From Flavicella sediminum (GTDB lineage: Bacteria; Bacteroidota; Bacteroidia; Flavobacteriales; Flavobacteriaceae): a DNA stretch of 64,000 nucleotides. Of this stretch, positions 9,212-18,630 are shown in pieces. The stretch spans positions 33,111 through 97,110 of the forward strand of contig NZ_VDET01000021.1 of NCBI RefSeq assembly GCF_006381105.1, written 5' to 3'. How positions within the stretch are numbered: position 1 is the first letter of the stretch; the number at the start of each line of letters is the position of its first letter. The notes under the pieces were generated by a model. It saw nothing but the letters and a program-made list of their open reading frames with translations. It searched no databases and was not told the origin of the DNA. The translations under genes and the position numbers were made by a program.

Positions 9212-10357
9212 ATGATGGTAGTGAAACAGTTAAAGGCAAAATTTCTATTTGCGTTTTTGTTATTTTCTTTTGTCATAGGAAACGCGCAAACAGACGATCA
9301 GTCGAATGGGATGTATGCGAAAATGTATACAACAAAGACTTGGCAAAAATTAGATGTGAATAAGGATGGTAAAGTTGTTGAAAACGAGCATACAGATCAA
9401 AGAGTTTGGAAGCGTTTAAAGGCATTTGACACAGATAAAGACCAGCAATTGAGTTTTAAGGAGTATGCCGCTAAAGTCAAAATTCCTTATTTGGAAACGG
9501 GAGGAAAAAGAAAACTAAATGTTTTGTACAAAAAAACAAAAGAAGAAGATTTGTACTTAGATATTTATTTTCCTAAAAACACAAAAGAAGGAGAACAAGT
9601 CCCTGTTGTAATTTATACCCATGGTGGTGGTTGGGCAGCCGGAAGCAGACATGGAGCTGCCAAAGCTTCTTTTAAAACGGTGCATTTAGCGCTTTTAGAA
9701 AAAGGTTTTTGTGTGGTGGCAGTTAGTTACAGGTTGTGGAAAAAAAATGGTACGACTTCAATGCGAGATTGTGTGATAGATTGCAAAGACGGGCTACGTT
9801 ATTTGTCAAAACACAGTTCAGAACTAGGAATTGATAAAAATCGATTTTATTCTTTTGGAGATTCGGCTGGTGGACAAATTTCTCAAATGTTGTTGTTAAG
9901 TTCTTCTGAGAGTTTGGTTGGGGATCCAGATTTGGCAAAATACACCTATAAAATGGCAGCAGGAGTATCGTGGTACGGACCCTGTGATTTTGAAAAATCA
10001 AGTTTGTTTAACCATGATAATCGGGCTAATTTTAGAGATCGATTTGGACCTCGAATTTTAATGCCAACTACCAAAGTAAAAGATAAATTGGCTTTGTATA
10101 GAGAAATGAGTCCTATCAATTATTTAACAAAAAAAAGTGCTCCTTTGTTAATGCTACAAGGAGATAGTGATACCACTATCCCTGTAAAACATGCGTATTA
10201 TATGCAAGAAAAATCTAAGAAAATCAAGGCTCCTGTTACAATTCGTATTGTTAAAAATGCAGGACATAATTGGCGTAAAGTGGGAGCAGATATCAATCCG
10301 ACTAGGGGAGAGATTGAGCAAACGACTATTGATTTTTTTGTTTCAAATAAAAATTAA
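9212..10357 (+). CDS. Secreted alpha/beta-hydrolase esterase with N-terminal EF-hand pair
   Basis: A 381-residue secreted esterase with a signal peptide of about 25 residues. Residues about 45-85 hold two EF-hand-like calcium loops (DVNKDGKVVENE and DTDKDQQLSFKE). The alpha/beta-hydrolase domain has the oxyanion motif HGGGW, the nucleophile elbow GDSAGG with Ser218, an acid in QGDSDTTIP and the catalytic His in NAGHNW. This is the layout of hormone-sensitive-lipase-type acetylesterases. Beside fucosidases and sulfatases it most likely removes acetyl groups from the glycan. It begins 2 bp after the beta-helix gene. ATG 9212 is followed at once by a second ATG at 9215, and either could be used. 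Confidence 0.85.
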   Translation: MMVVKQLKAKFLFAFLLFSFVIGNAQTDDQSNGMYAKMYTTKTWQKLDVNKDGKVVENEHTDQRVWKRLKAFDTDKDQQLSFKEYAAKVKIPYLETGGKRKLNVLYKKTKEEDLYLDIYFPKNTKEGEQVPVVIYTHGGGWAAGSRHGAAKASFKTVHLALLEKGFCVVAVSYRLWKKNGTTSMRDCVIDCKDGLRYLSKHSSELGIDKNRFYSFGDSAGGQISQMLLLSSSESLVGDPDLAKYTYKMAAGVSWYGPCDFEKSSLFNHDNRANFRDRFGPRILMPTTKVKDKLALYREMSPINYLTKKSAPLLMLQGDSDTTIPVKHAYYMQEKSKKIKAPVTIRIVKNAGHNWRKVGADINPTRGEIEQTTIDFFVSNKN

Positions 10358-10388
10358 AAATACATTTTCATTAAATAAAACGAGAGTT

Positions 10389-11969
10389 ATGAGTGTTTAT
10401 ACAAAAAAGGTTATGTACTTATTTATAGTAATAAGCCATGTTTTCTACACGGAAAGTTACGCGGTTTCTAAAGGACCCAAACCAAATATTATTTACATTT
10501 TAGCGGATGATTTAGGCATTGGGGATCTGACTTTTTACAACAAAAAGGGAAAAATACCAACACCTAATTTGGATAAGATGGGGGCCGAGGGAATGAAATT
10601 CACAGACGCCCATACCTCGTCGTCGGTTTGTACACCTACCCGATATGGAATTTTAACCGGAAGGTACAATTGGAGAACTCCTTTAAAAGAATTTGTGACT
10701 TGGGGAAACTCTCCTACGTTGATTCGTAAAGACCGATTGACGGTAGCCAAATTGTTGCAAAGTCATGGATATCAAACAGCAAATATTGGAAAATGGCATT
10801 TAGGATTGAATTGGTCTATGAAAAATAACAGTCCCGATTTTGAACATTTTTCAGACAGGAAAGATCGAGTAGATCAAAATAAAATAGATTTTTCTAAGCC
10901 GTTAAAATTTGGTGCTTTGAATTTAGGTTTTGATTATTCTTACATGATTCCTGGGTCTTTAAATATGCCTCCTTTTGTGTATTTGGAAAATGACAAGGCA
11001 ACGATGCTTCCTACAAAGAAAACAGAAAGAAAAAGAAGTGAATACCCTTACTCTAGTTGGATCAAAGGAGTTGTTGCAGATGATTTTGTACACGAGCAAG
11101 TATTGCCAACTTTTGTCAAAAGAACGGTCTCTTATATCGAAGAAAATGCAAATAAAGAAAAACCATTTTTTATTTACATGCCTTTGCCTTCGCCGCACAG
11201 TCCTGTGTTACCAATAGCTCCTTGGAAAGGAAAAAGTGGTATCAACGAATATGCAGATTTTGTGATGATGGTAGATGATTTGATGGGAGTTATTTTTAAA
11301 ACACTAAAAGAACAAGGGATAGAAGAAAACACGATGGTTGTTTTTACAAGTGATAATGGTTGTTCAGGAACAGCAAACCTTCCCTTGCTAAAAAAGAAAA
11401 ATCACAGTCCGAGTTATATTTATAGCGGTTTTAAAGGAAGTTATTTAGAAGGTGGACATAGAGTGCCATTTATGGTAAAATGGCCTGAAAAAATTAAACC
11501 AAATTCTGTATGTGAGGAAACTATTTGCACCACTGATTTTATGGCAACCATTGCCGATTTGTTGGGCTATTGTTTAAAAGATCATGAAGGAGAAGATAGT
11601 TATAGCATGCTTCCTTTGTTAATTCAAAAAGGTAATTTTGTGAGAGAAGCCACCATTCATCATGATAAGTATGGGGTGTTTGCGATTAGAAAAGGAGATT
11701 GGAAATTGATCGTGTCTCCAAACTCAGGTATTGATGCAGCAGGGAAACCAGCAAAACATAAGAATAAATCTTCAGAAGATATATTGTACAATTTAAAAAC
11801 AGATGTTAAAGAAACGACGAATATTGCCCATAAATATCCAGAAAAAGTAAAAGAATTGAAAGAGTTGTTAATTCAACAAATAAAAGAAGGAAGAAGTACC
11901 AAAGGGAAAATACAAAGTAATGATGAAATTACGACTCCTTGGCCACAAGCTGCTTTTGCCTTTCATTAA
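10389..11969 (+). CDS. Sulfatase (S1 family)
   Basis: A 526-residue secreted sulfatase. The open frame extends back to 10191 inside the esterase gene, but ATG 10389 gives a clean signal peptide (about residues 1-25) and lies 31 bp after the previous stop, so I use it. Metal-binding DD is at residues 40-41. The formylglycine motif CTPTR has Cys81. GKWHLG, SDNGC and GGHRVPF follow in order. The segment FIYMPLPSPHSP resembles the sulfatase at 20457-22022 (FLYVPLGSPHTP), as does the end of the catalytic domain (GRSTKG), so these two are paralogues. Both are probably exo-sulfatases acting on oligosaccharides. The exact sulfate position is unknown. Confidence 0.94.
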   Translation: MSVYTKKVMYLFIVISHVFYTESYAVSKGPKPNIIYILADDLGIGDLTFYNKKGKIPTPNLDKMGAEGMKFTDAHTSSSVCTPTRYGILTGRYNWRTPLKEFVTWGNSPTLIRKDRLTVAKLLQSHGYQTANIGKWHLGLNWSMKNNSPDFEHFSDRKDRVDQNKIDFSKPLKFGALNLGFDYSYMIPGSLNMPPFVYLENDKATMLPTKKTERKRSEYPYSSWIKGVVADDFVHEQVLPTFVKRTVSYIEENANKEKPFFIYMPLPSPHSPVLPIAPWKGKSGINEYADFVMMVDDLMGVIFKTLKEQGIEENTMVVFTSDNGCSGTANLPLLKKKNHSPSYIYSGFKGSYLEGGHRVPFMVKWPEKIKPNSVCEETICTTDFMATIADLLGYCLKDHEGEDSYSMLPLLIQKGNFVREATIHHDKYGVFAIRKGDWKLIVSPNSGIDAAGKPAKHKNKSSEDILYNLKTDVKETTNIAHKYPEKVKELKELLIQQIKEGRSTKGKIQSNDEITTPWPQAAFAFH

Positions 11970-12082
11970 AAAGAAGTATTATTGCAATTAAACAGCTTAA
12001 AATTCCGTGTTACAAAAACAAGCATCTAAAAACGATTGTTGGTAATTATTTTGTAGACTAATAAAAAATAAAAAAATCAAGT

Positions 12083-12934
12083 ATGAAATTAGTGAGCTTC
12101 CTATTCTTGTTTTGTTGTGGCTTTATGGCAAAAGGACAAATTTCTTATGAACCAGATGAAACACTGGTTTATAAAACAACACCACAAACAAGCTTAAAGC
12201 TGCATGTTTTTAAGCCAGAAAATCATAAAAAGAAGGACAAACGCCCTGTAGTAGTTTTCTTTTTTGGAGGAGGTTGGTCTGGTGGTTCGCCTAAACAGTT
12301 TTACCAACAAGCACGATATTTTTCAGAAAGAGGAATTTTGGCTATTTCAGCGGAATATAGAATTTTCAGCAAACATAAAACAACACCTTTTGATTGTGTG
12401 CGTGATGCCAAATCTGCCATACGTTGGGTGCGCGGACATGCTTGTGAATTGGGAATAGATCCTGATAGAGTGATTGCCTCTGGCGGTTCAGCAGGTGGAC
12501 ATTTAGCTGCAAGTACAGGTGTTATTGAAGGAAATGAAGAAGTAGGAGAAAAGTTGAAAATTAGTTCGGTGCCCAATGCCATGCTTCTTTTTAACCCGGT
12601 AATTGATACCACAGAAAAAGGCTATGGATTGAAGAAAGTAGGGGAAGCTAGAAAAACGGAAATATCGCCTACGAGTCATGTTCGAAAAGGAATTGTACCC
12701 ACTTTAATTTTTCATGGAACAGCAGATAAAACAGTTCCGTTTGAAAATGTACAACGTTTTACAAAATTGATGAAAGAAGCAGGGAATAGCTGTGATTTGG
12801 TGGCATTTGAAGGAGAAGGGCATGGTTTTTTTAATGGCTCTTTTTTTAGAAAGAAGAGTACCGATGTTATTTTTAATGCAACCATGGAAAAATCTATGGA
12901 ATTTCTAAAAGAACTTCAATTTATTGCTAAATAA
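12083..12934 (+). CDS. Secreted alpha/beta-hydrolase esterase
   Basis: A 283-residue esterase with a signal peptide of about 18 residues. It has an oxyanion loop FGGGWSGGS, a nucleophile elbow GGSAGGHLA with Ser136, an acid in FHGTADKTVP and a catalytic His in GEGHGF, in the order of the BD-FAE/acetyl-xylan-esterase-like group. It is shorter than the EF-hand esterase at 9212-10357 and clearly different in sequence. Its place between a sulfatase and a GH95 enzyme suggests deacetylation of the same sulfated glycan, which is inference. The leader of 113 bp upstream shows no clear promoter, so it may be read through from the preceding sulfatase. Confidence 0.85.
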   Translation: MKLVSFLFLFCCGFMAKGQISYEPDETLVYKTTPQTSLKLHVFKPENHKKKDKRPVVVFFFGGGWSGGSPKQFYQQARYFSERGILAISAEYRIFSKHKTTPFDCVRDAKSAIRWVRGHACELGIDPDRVIASGGSAGGHLAASTGVIEGNEEVGEKLKISSVPNAMLLFNPVIDTTEKGYGLKKVGEARKTEISPTSHVRKGIVPTLIFHGTADKTVPFENVQRFTKLMKEAGNSCDLVAFEGEGHGFFNGSFFRKKSTDVIFNATMEKSMEFLKELQFIAK

Positions 12935-13126
12935 ATTGAAATGCTTATCTACAGCAATTACTTGTGTAATTTGAGTATGTAGCTGTCTTGTAAATCTTCG
13001 TAATAGCTCGGTTTAGTCGCATTTATTTTAGGAATGGCCGTATTCAGCAATTGTTTGAATGATATGAGAAAATAAAAGTTGAATTAGTTTTTTAGTTTAG
13101 CCTTTGTAATATTATACATCCAAACA

Positions 13127-15508
13127 ATGAATCCATTTAGAATAAGTAAAACACCGCTATCGTATTTATTTTTCATTTTTTTCTACGGTCATATTGTACA
13201 AGCACAGCAAGTCGACTATAATGTAGATTTTGAACATTTTTTATCTAAACACGACATGGTGTGGGATGAAATTCCTACTACTTGGGAAACCGCAGCCTAT
13301 ACAGGAAATGGAAATGTTGGATTTTTATTCTACAAAACAAAAGGACAAGGAGATAATGTAATGTCTATTCATTTAGGTAGACATGATTATTCCGATCATA
13401 GAGAAGCTTCTAAAACAGATCAAATGTTATGGATCAAAAGAAGTCGTTTGCCTTTAGGCTATTTTAATTTAACATCTAAAGGAACTGTTACAGGAGTAAA
13501 TTTAAAATTAGATTTATGGAATGCAGAGTTAACAGGTACTGTTAAAACAAGCCTAGGAAGTTATAACATAAAAGGATTTTCGCATAGTGGTGAAGATGTA
13601 GTTTATTTTGAAACAGATGCAAAAAACGAAGATGTAAAAATTACTTGGCATCCTAGAAAACCAGTTCCTCCAGTATACAGTGTTTTAAAAAAAGGAGGTG
13701 GTCCTAAAGCAGGAGGTTCATGGGCTAGAATGCGTGCAGAAGTTTTAGAAATGCCCGAAGAACCAACTTTGAGTAAAAAAGATGGTTATGAATTTTGTTT
13801 TCAGCCTTTGTACAAACACAGAGGTGAAACAACTACTGGATGGAAAATATCTGGTAAATCTAATGGAAAACAAGAATTGATGACAAGTGTGCATCATAGT
13901 TATCCTGAAAGAAATTCACTAGAAAAAGTAACTCAAAACTTAGATAAAGGATTTGAATTGTTACAACAAAAACAATTTGTAAAAACACATCAAAAATGGT
14001 GGCATGAATATTACCCTTTAAGCTTTGTAACTTTTAACGATCCTGAAAAAGAATCTTTCTACTGGATTCAAATGTACAAGTTTGGTTCTGCTACTAGAGG
14101 TAATGGACCTATAATGGATTTAATGGGACCTTGGTATCACGATACTTTTTGGCCAATGGTTTGGGGAGATTTAAATGTAGAATTACAATATTGGACTCAT
14201 TTAACGGCCAACCGTTTAGAGGTGGGACAATCTTTACCTAACAATATAGATAAATACACCAAACATTTAGAAGGTAACGTACCAGAAAGATGGAAAGAAA
14301 GTGCTGCTATTGCTGCTTTGTTCCCTCAAAACATGGATGCTTATAATGGAGCAAAGGTTCCAGACATGTTGGTATGGATTTTAAACGATTATTGGTTGCA
14401 CTGCGAGTTTGCAGGAGATCATGAGCGTATGAGAGACAATTTGTTTCCTATTCTAAAAAAAGCAGTAAATAGTTATTTAAATTATATTAAAGACAATCCT
14501 GTTGAAAGTACGGATGGTAAAATTCATATTAAAAATAGTTGGTCTCCAGAATACCCTAGCGGACATGGGCAAGATGTTAATTTTACCTTGGCATTAATCC
14601 GTTGGGGTTGTCAAACATTGGTTGACATAGATACTGAATTTAACCTACAAGATCCTTTAAAAAAGGAATGGCAAAACTTATTAGATAATTTGGTAGATTT
14701 TCAAGTAGACAAAAACGGACTTAGAATAGGAAAAGATATTGCTTTTGAAAAACCACACCGTCACTACTCACATTTATTAGCTTTTTACCCCTTATCTATT
14801 ATTACTCCAGAAACCAAAGAAGATAAAAAACTATTAAAAACATCTTTAGACCATTGGTTAGACGTAACTTTTAATAGTGATATTAAAGTAAAAGCAATGC
14901 CTGTTACAGGGTATACTGCTACAGGAGCTGCATCTATGTACGCATGCTTAGGAGATGCAGACAAAGCTTATTATTATCTTGATTTTTTAATCAAACATAA
15001 AAACATTTCACCAACCACCATGTATGCAGAAGGTGGAAATCCTGTAATTGAAAGTCCTTTGTCTTTTGCAACAAGCGTACACGATATGTTGTTACAAAGT
15101 TGGGGAGGAAAAATTAGAATATTCCCTGCCACTCCAAAAAAATGGGAAGATGCTACGTTTCACAACTTTAGAACTCAAGGAGCTTTTTTAGTAAGTGCAA
15201 AAAAAATAAAAGGAATTACCGAATTTGTTGCTGTAAAAAGTTTAAAAGGAAAAAAATGTTTTATTCAGACAGATATAGAAAATCCTAAATTTTACATCAA
15301 CAATAAAAAAATAAAGCTTCAAATAAATAGAAATGGATTTTATCAGATTCCACTAAAAGAAAATGAAACAGCAATTATTACTTGTAAAAAACTAGAAAAG
15401 ACAGATTTATCAATTAATGAATTACCTGTAAAAGACAGTGATACCAATTTATTTGGATACAGTAAAAAAACAAAAAGACTACCTAGTCATAACTTTTACT
15501 CTAAATAA
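13127..15508 (+). CDS. GH95-type glycoside hydrolase, probable alpha-L-fucosidase or galactosidase
   Basis: A 793-residue secreted enzyme with a signal peptide of about 26 residues. An N-terminal beta-sandwich domain (to about residue 270) precedes an alpha/alpha-six barrel. Typical segments are WETAAYTGNGNVGF, GPWYHDTFWPMVWGDLN, SWSPEYPSGHGQD and the HRHYSHLLAFYPL motif around residue 543, which is the GH95 signature (usually HRHLSHLYGLYP). A small C-terminal beta domain follows. GH95 members are inverting alpha-L-fucosidases or alpha-L-galactosidases. This fits with the GH29 gene that starts 5 bp after the stop. The last 30 residues are polar and of unknown use. Family placement is confident; substrate is inferred. 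Confidence 0.82.
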   Translation: MNPFRISKTPLSYLFFIFFYGHIVQAQQVDYNVDFEHFLSKHDMVWDEIPTTWETAAYTGNGNVGFLFYKTKGQGDNVMSIHLGRHDYSDHREASKTDQMLWIKRSRLPLGYFNLTSKGTVTGVNLKLDLWNAELTGTVKTSLGSYNIKGFSHSGEDVVYFETDAKNEDVKITWHPRKPVPPVYSVLKKGGGPKAGGSWARMRAEVLEMPEEPTLSKKDGYEFCFQPLYKHRGETTTGWKISGKSNGKQELMTSVHHSYPERNSLEKVTQNLDKGFELLQQKQFVKTHQKWWHEYYPLSFVTFNDPEKESFYWIQMYKFGSATRGNGPIMDLMGPWYHDTFWPMVWGDLNVELQYWTHLTANRLEVGQSLPNNIDKYTKHLEGNVPERWKESAAIAALFPQNMDAYNGAKVPDMLVWILNDYWLHCEFAGDHERMRDNLFPILKKAVNSYLNYIKDNPVESTDGKIHIKNSWSPEYPSGHGQDVNFTLALIRWGCQTLVDIDTEFNLQDPLKKEWQNLLDNLVDFQVDKNGLRIGKDIAFEKPHRHYSHLLAFYPLSIITPETKEDKKLLKTSLDHWLDVTFNSDIKVKAMPVTGYTATGAASMYACLGDADKAYYYLDFLIKHKNISPTTMYAEGGNPVIESPLSFATSVHDMLLQSWGGKIRIFPATPKKWEDATFHNFRTQGAFLVSAKKIKGITEFVAVKSLKGKKCFIQTDIENPKFYINNKKIKLQINRNGFYQIPLKENETAIITCKKLEKTDLSINELPVKDSDTNLFGYSKKTKRLPSHNFYSK

Positions 15509-15513
15509 AAACA

Positions 15514-17034
15514 ATGTTTAAATTAAACAAAATTCATTTCACGCTACTTCTAAGTATATGTTCTTTTGGTCTAGTTGCTCAGGAACGTAAAATTCAACCT
15601 ACTTGGGAATCTTTGGCTCAAAACTATCAAGTGCCAGAATGGTTTCTAGATGGTAAAATTGGTGTTTGGATGCATTGGGGAATTCCATCTTCTATTAAAG
15701 GAGATAGACCACACGACGGTTCTCATTACGGAAGATGGGTATATGGTACCGAAGATTACATTCCTAAAGTACCTAGTGAAGCTGTAAGGAAAGCAGTAAC
15801 CAAACTTAAAGCCTGGCATATAGAGAATTATGGTCCTTTAGAATACTTTGGATATGAAGATTTAATTCCTCAGTTTAAGGGAGAAAATTTTGATGCTGAA
15901 GCCATTGTAAAATTTGTAAAAGAGTGTGGTGCTAGGTTTATTATGCCTGTAGCCACACATCACGATAATTTTGACATGTACGATTCTTCTTTTCCCTACA
16001 ATTCCGTAAAAATGGGACCTAAAAGAGATGTGTTACAAGAATGGAAAAATGCGGCTTATAACAACGGATTAAAATTTGGAGTTTCTACACATTTATATTG
16101 GTCTCCTCGTTTTTTTAATGGAGCTAGAAAATACCAAAAGCCAAATACTCCTGAATGGAAATTGTTTAATATGGATTATGATCCTGTAAGATTTGCTAGT
16201 CAAGACAGTTGGAATAAACATTGGTACCAACGCTGTTGGGATGTGATTGAAAAATACAATCCAGACATGTTTAACAACGACTCTCCCTACCCTGATTTAA
16301 AAACAGGAAAAGGAATTGGATTAAAATTGTTTACAGATTATCTTAATAAAGACTTAAAAGAAAACAACGGAAAACAAACCACCGTACTTTCTTTTAAAGA
16401 TGCTAAAAAAAACAAAGCTGCTTTTACCTATAATATGGAACGTGGTATGTCTGGTGAAATACAAGAACATCCTTGGATGTGGGCTACAGATATTTCTGGT
16501 ACATGGTTCTATAGAAAAGGAGCTTCTAATAGAATACTCCCATCTGTTTTAATAGGAAATGCTATTGATGCTATTAGTAAAAACGGAGTGGTGATGATTA
16601 ATATTGCACAAAAAGGAGATGGTACTATTCCTGAAAATCAAATTAAAATATTAAGCGATTTTGGAACTTTTGTAAAAACAAATCAAGAAGGAATTTACAG
16701 AACAAGACCCTGGAAAATATTTGGAGAAGGTTCTTTAAAAATAGAAACTAGAAGAGGGGGTGAAAACTTAAAAGAATTCTCTGAAAAGGATATTCGTTTT
16801 ACCCAAAAAGGCAATTATTTATTTGTTTTTGTACTAGCGCAACCTACACAAGATATTACTATAGAAAGTTTAAAAAAAGGAGGTCTTTTAAAAGAAGCTA
16901 TTCTAAACATTACTTTGTTAGGAAGTACTGAAAAAATAAAATGGCAACACAACAAACAAGCACTTAGCATTCAACTTCCAAAAGAAGCAATGCCCAATCC
17001 ACATGCTATTTGTTTTAAATTATATTTGCAATAA
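15514..17034 (+). CDS. GH29-family alpha-L-fucosidase, divergent
   Basis: A 506-residue secreted enzyme with a signal peptide of about 22 residues. The barrel starts with KIGVWMHWGIPS, followed by TH-HDNFDMYDS and KFGVSTH. The usual nucleophile strand PDLIWFDG is here NPDMFNNDSPYPD, so Asp256 takes the nucleophile position while the usual Trp-Phe pair is replaced by Asn-Asn. VVMINIAQKGDGTIPE matches the end of the GH29 barrel. A C-terminal beta-sandwich completes it. The altered active-site strand and lack of close likeness to the fucosidase at 4968-6827 suggest a different GH29 subgroup, perhaps one accepting sulfated or internal fucose. It lies 5 bp after the GH95 gene and 23 bp before the acetylesterase. 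Confidence 0.88.
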   Translation: MFKLNKIHFTLLLSICSFGLVAQERKIQPTWESLAQNYQVPEWFLDGKIGVWMHWGIPSSIKGDRPHDGSHYGRWVYGTEDYIPKVPSEAVRKAVTKLKAWHIENYGPLEYFGYEDLIPQFKGENFDAEAIVKFVKECGARFIMPVATHHDNFDMYDSSFPYNSVKMGPKRDVLQEWKNAAYNNGLKFGVSTHLYWSPRFFNGARKYQKPNTPEWKLFNMDYDPVRFASQDSWNKHWYQRCWDVIEKYNPDMFNNDSPYPDLKTGKGIGLKLFTDYLNKDLKENNGKQTTVLSFKDAKKNKAAFTYNMERGMSGEIQEHPWMWATDISGTWFYRKGASNRILPSVLIGNAIDAISKNGVVMINIAQKGDGTIPENQIKILSDFGTFVKTNQEGIYRTRPWKIFGEGSLKIETRRGGENLKEFSEKDIRFTQKGNYLFVFVLAQPTQDITIESLKKGGLLKEAILNITLLGSTEKIKWQHNKQALSIQLPKEAMPNPHAICFKLYLQ

Positions 17035-17057
17035 ACCTTATTACAAAAAAACTTATC

Positions 17058-18614
17058 ATGCAATTTAACACCTCTCGAATTTTACTAAGAACACTACTTT
17101 TTGTTCTACTTAATTTTTATTCTGCTGTAGCTTTTAACAAAACAGTTGTAAATAATCCAACAAAAATTGAGTTAGCTTCTCTATTTCAAAACCATATGGT
17201 TTTACAAAGAGATGCAAAAATTCCTGTTTGGGGAAAAGGAGAACCTGGTACAAAAATTACAGTACAGTTTGCAAATACTACAAAAAAAACAACCGTTGAT
17301 AAAAATGGAAAATGGCAAGTAAAGCTACCTTCTTTAAAAGCTAGTTTTGAGTCTAGAACGATGACAATATCATCGGCTAAGGAAACCATAGAAATTACAG
17401 ATGTTGTTGTTGGAGAAGTTTGGATTTGCTCTGGGCAATCTAACATGCAGTTTCATGTAAATTCTGTTCCCGAATTAAAAAAACTAATTCCATCAGCAAA
17501 GAATATTAGAAGCTTTCAGGTAAAAAACACCGTTGCTTTTACACCTCAAGACACTTGTGAAGGAACTTGGAAAACAGAAAACCCAAGCAGCGCTGTAGCT
17601 TTTTCTTTTGCTTATTTTTTAGAAGATGCGATTGATACTCCTATAGGAATTATTCAAACTTCTTGGGGAAGTTCTTCTTTAGAAGCTTGGATGCCTAGAG
17701 AATTAACAGCTAAAGTTCCTCATTTTAAAACAATGATGGAAGAGTTTGATGCTGATACTACAACCCAAAATAAAATTAAAACCATTTTAGAAGGACCAAA
17801 ACCTTGGACTAGAAATGATGATGTTTTTTTACGCAGACAATCTAACATTCTTTACAATGCTATGATGCACCCACTAATTCCTTACGCTTGTAGAGGTTTG
17901 GTGTGGTATCAAGGAGAACGTAACACACAGTCTATGCAGGGTATGGTAGAAAAACCTTGGTTTTCTAGAAATTCTGGAATGTTAAAATACAGTAGTTCAC
18001 TACAACAATGGATTCACAATTATAGAGATTCTTGGAATCAAAAAGACATGGATTTTTTAATTGTCATGCTTCCTGGTTACGGACAAATTTTAAAAGATAG
18101 TCCCGTAAAAGAAATGAATCATCCCAATGCTCATTCTTGGGCTTGGATGCGTGAGTCTCAGTTAAAAGCACTAGAAATTCCTCATACATCTGTAGCCAAT
18201 ACGATTGATTTAGGAGATGTTAAGAACATTCATCCTAAAGACAAATTACCTGTAGGACAAAGATTGGCTTTACTTGCACAACGTGATGCTTTAGATTTAA
18301 AAGTAAAAGCATCGGGTCCTGTATTTAAAAAAGCTAAAATAAAAAACAACACAATTACTATTTGTTTTGATGAAGCCAAAACATTAAAAACAACAGACGG
18401 AAAAGCTCCTAGAGAATTTTGGCTGGCAGATGATTCTAAAAAATGGGTACAAGCCAATGCTGAAATAAAAGGAGAAACTATTGTGTTGTCGTCTTCTAAA
18501 CTAAAAAACCCAAAATACGTTAGATATGCGTTTACAGGAAAACCTAACGTAAACTTGGTCAACGAAATTGACTTACCTGCTTATCCGTTTAGAACAGATA
18601 ACTTTAAACCTTAA
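17058..18614 (+). CDS. SASA-type acetylesterase (sialate O-acetylesterase-like)
   Basis: A 518-residue secreted esterase of the SGNH/SASA type, which removes O-acetyl groups from sugars. After a signal peptide, a domain of about 90 residues (FQNHMVLQRD, then GKGEPGTKI) is typical of sialate O-acetylesterase family proteins in Bacteroidota. The nucleophile block is CSGQSNMQF (Ser near residue 126). QTSWGSSSLEAW and VWYQGERNTQ follow. The acid/base pair is in NIHPKDKLPVGQRLA. The name is historical: in a fucan locus the acetyl groups are more likely on fucose or galactose. It lies between GH29 and a sulfatase with gaps of 23 and 16 bp, so it is part of the same operon. Confidence 0.9.
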   Translation: MQFNTSRILLRTLLFVLLNFYSAVAFNKTVVNNPTKIELASLFQNHMVLQRDAKIPVWGKGEPGTKITVQFANTTKKTTVDKNGKWQVKLPSLKASFESRTMTISSAKETIEITDVVVGEVWICSGQSNMQFHVNSVPELKKLIPSAKNIRSFQVKNTVAFTPQDTCEGTWKTENPSSAVAFSFAYFLEDAIDTPIGIIQTSWGSSSLEAWMPRELTAKVPHFKTMMEEFDADTTTQNKIKTILEGPKPWTRNDDVFLRRQSNILYNAMMHPLIPYACRGLVWYQGERNTQSMQGMVEKPWFSRNSGMLKYSSSLQQWIHNYRDSWNQKDMDFLIVMLPGYGQILKDSPVKEMNHPNAHSWAWMRESQLKALEIPHTSVANTIDLGDVKNIHPKDKLPVGQRLALLAQRDALDLKVKASGPVFKKAKIKNNTITICFDEAKTLKTTDGKAPREFWLADDSKKWVQANAEIKGETIVLSSSKLKNPKYVRYAFTGKPNVNLVNEIDLPAYPFRTDNFKP

Positions 18615-18630
18615 AACTAAACCCTTATAA

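Noticed and set aside
10191..10388. Longer N-terminus of the sulfatase ending at 11969
   Set aside because: This part overlaps the esterase gene in another frame and hides the signal peptide that starts at ATG 10389.
12301..12612. A 103-codon open frame on the minus strand
   Set aside because: It lies opposite the active-site region of the esterase at 12083-12934 and is explained by it.
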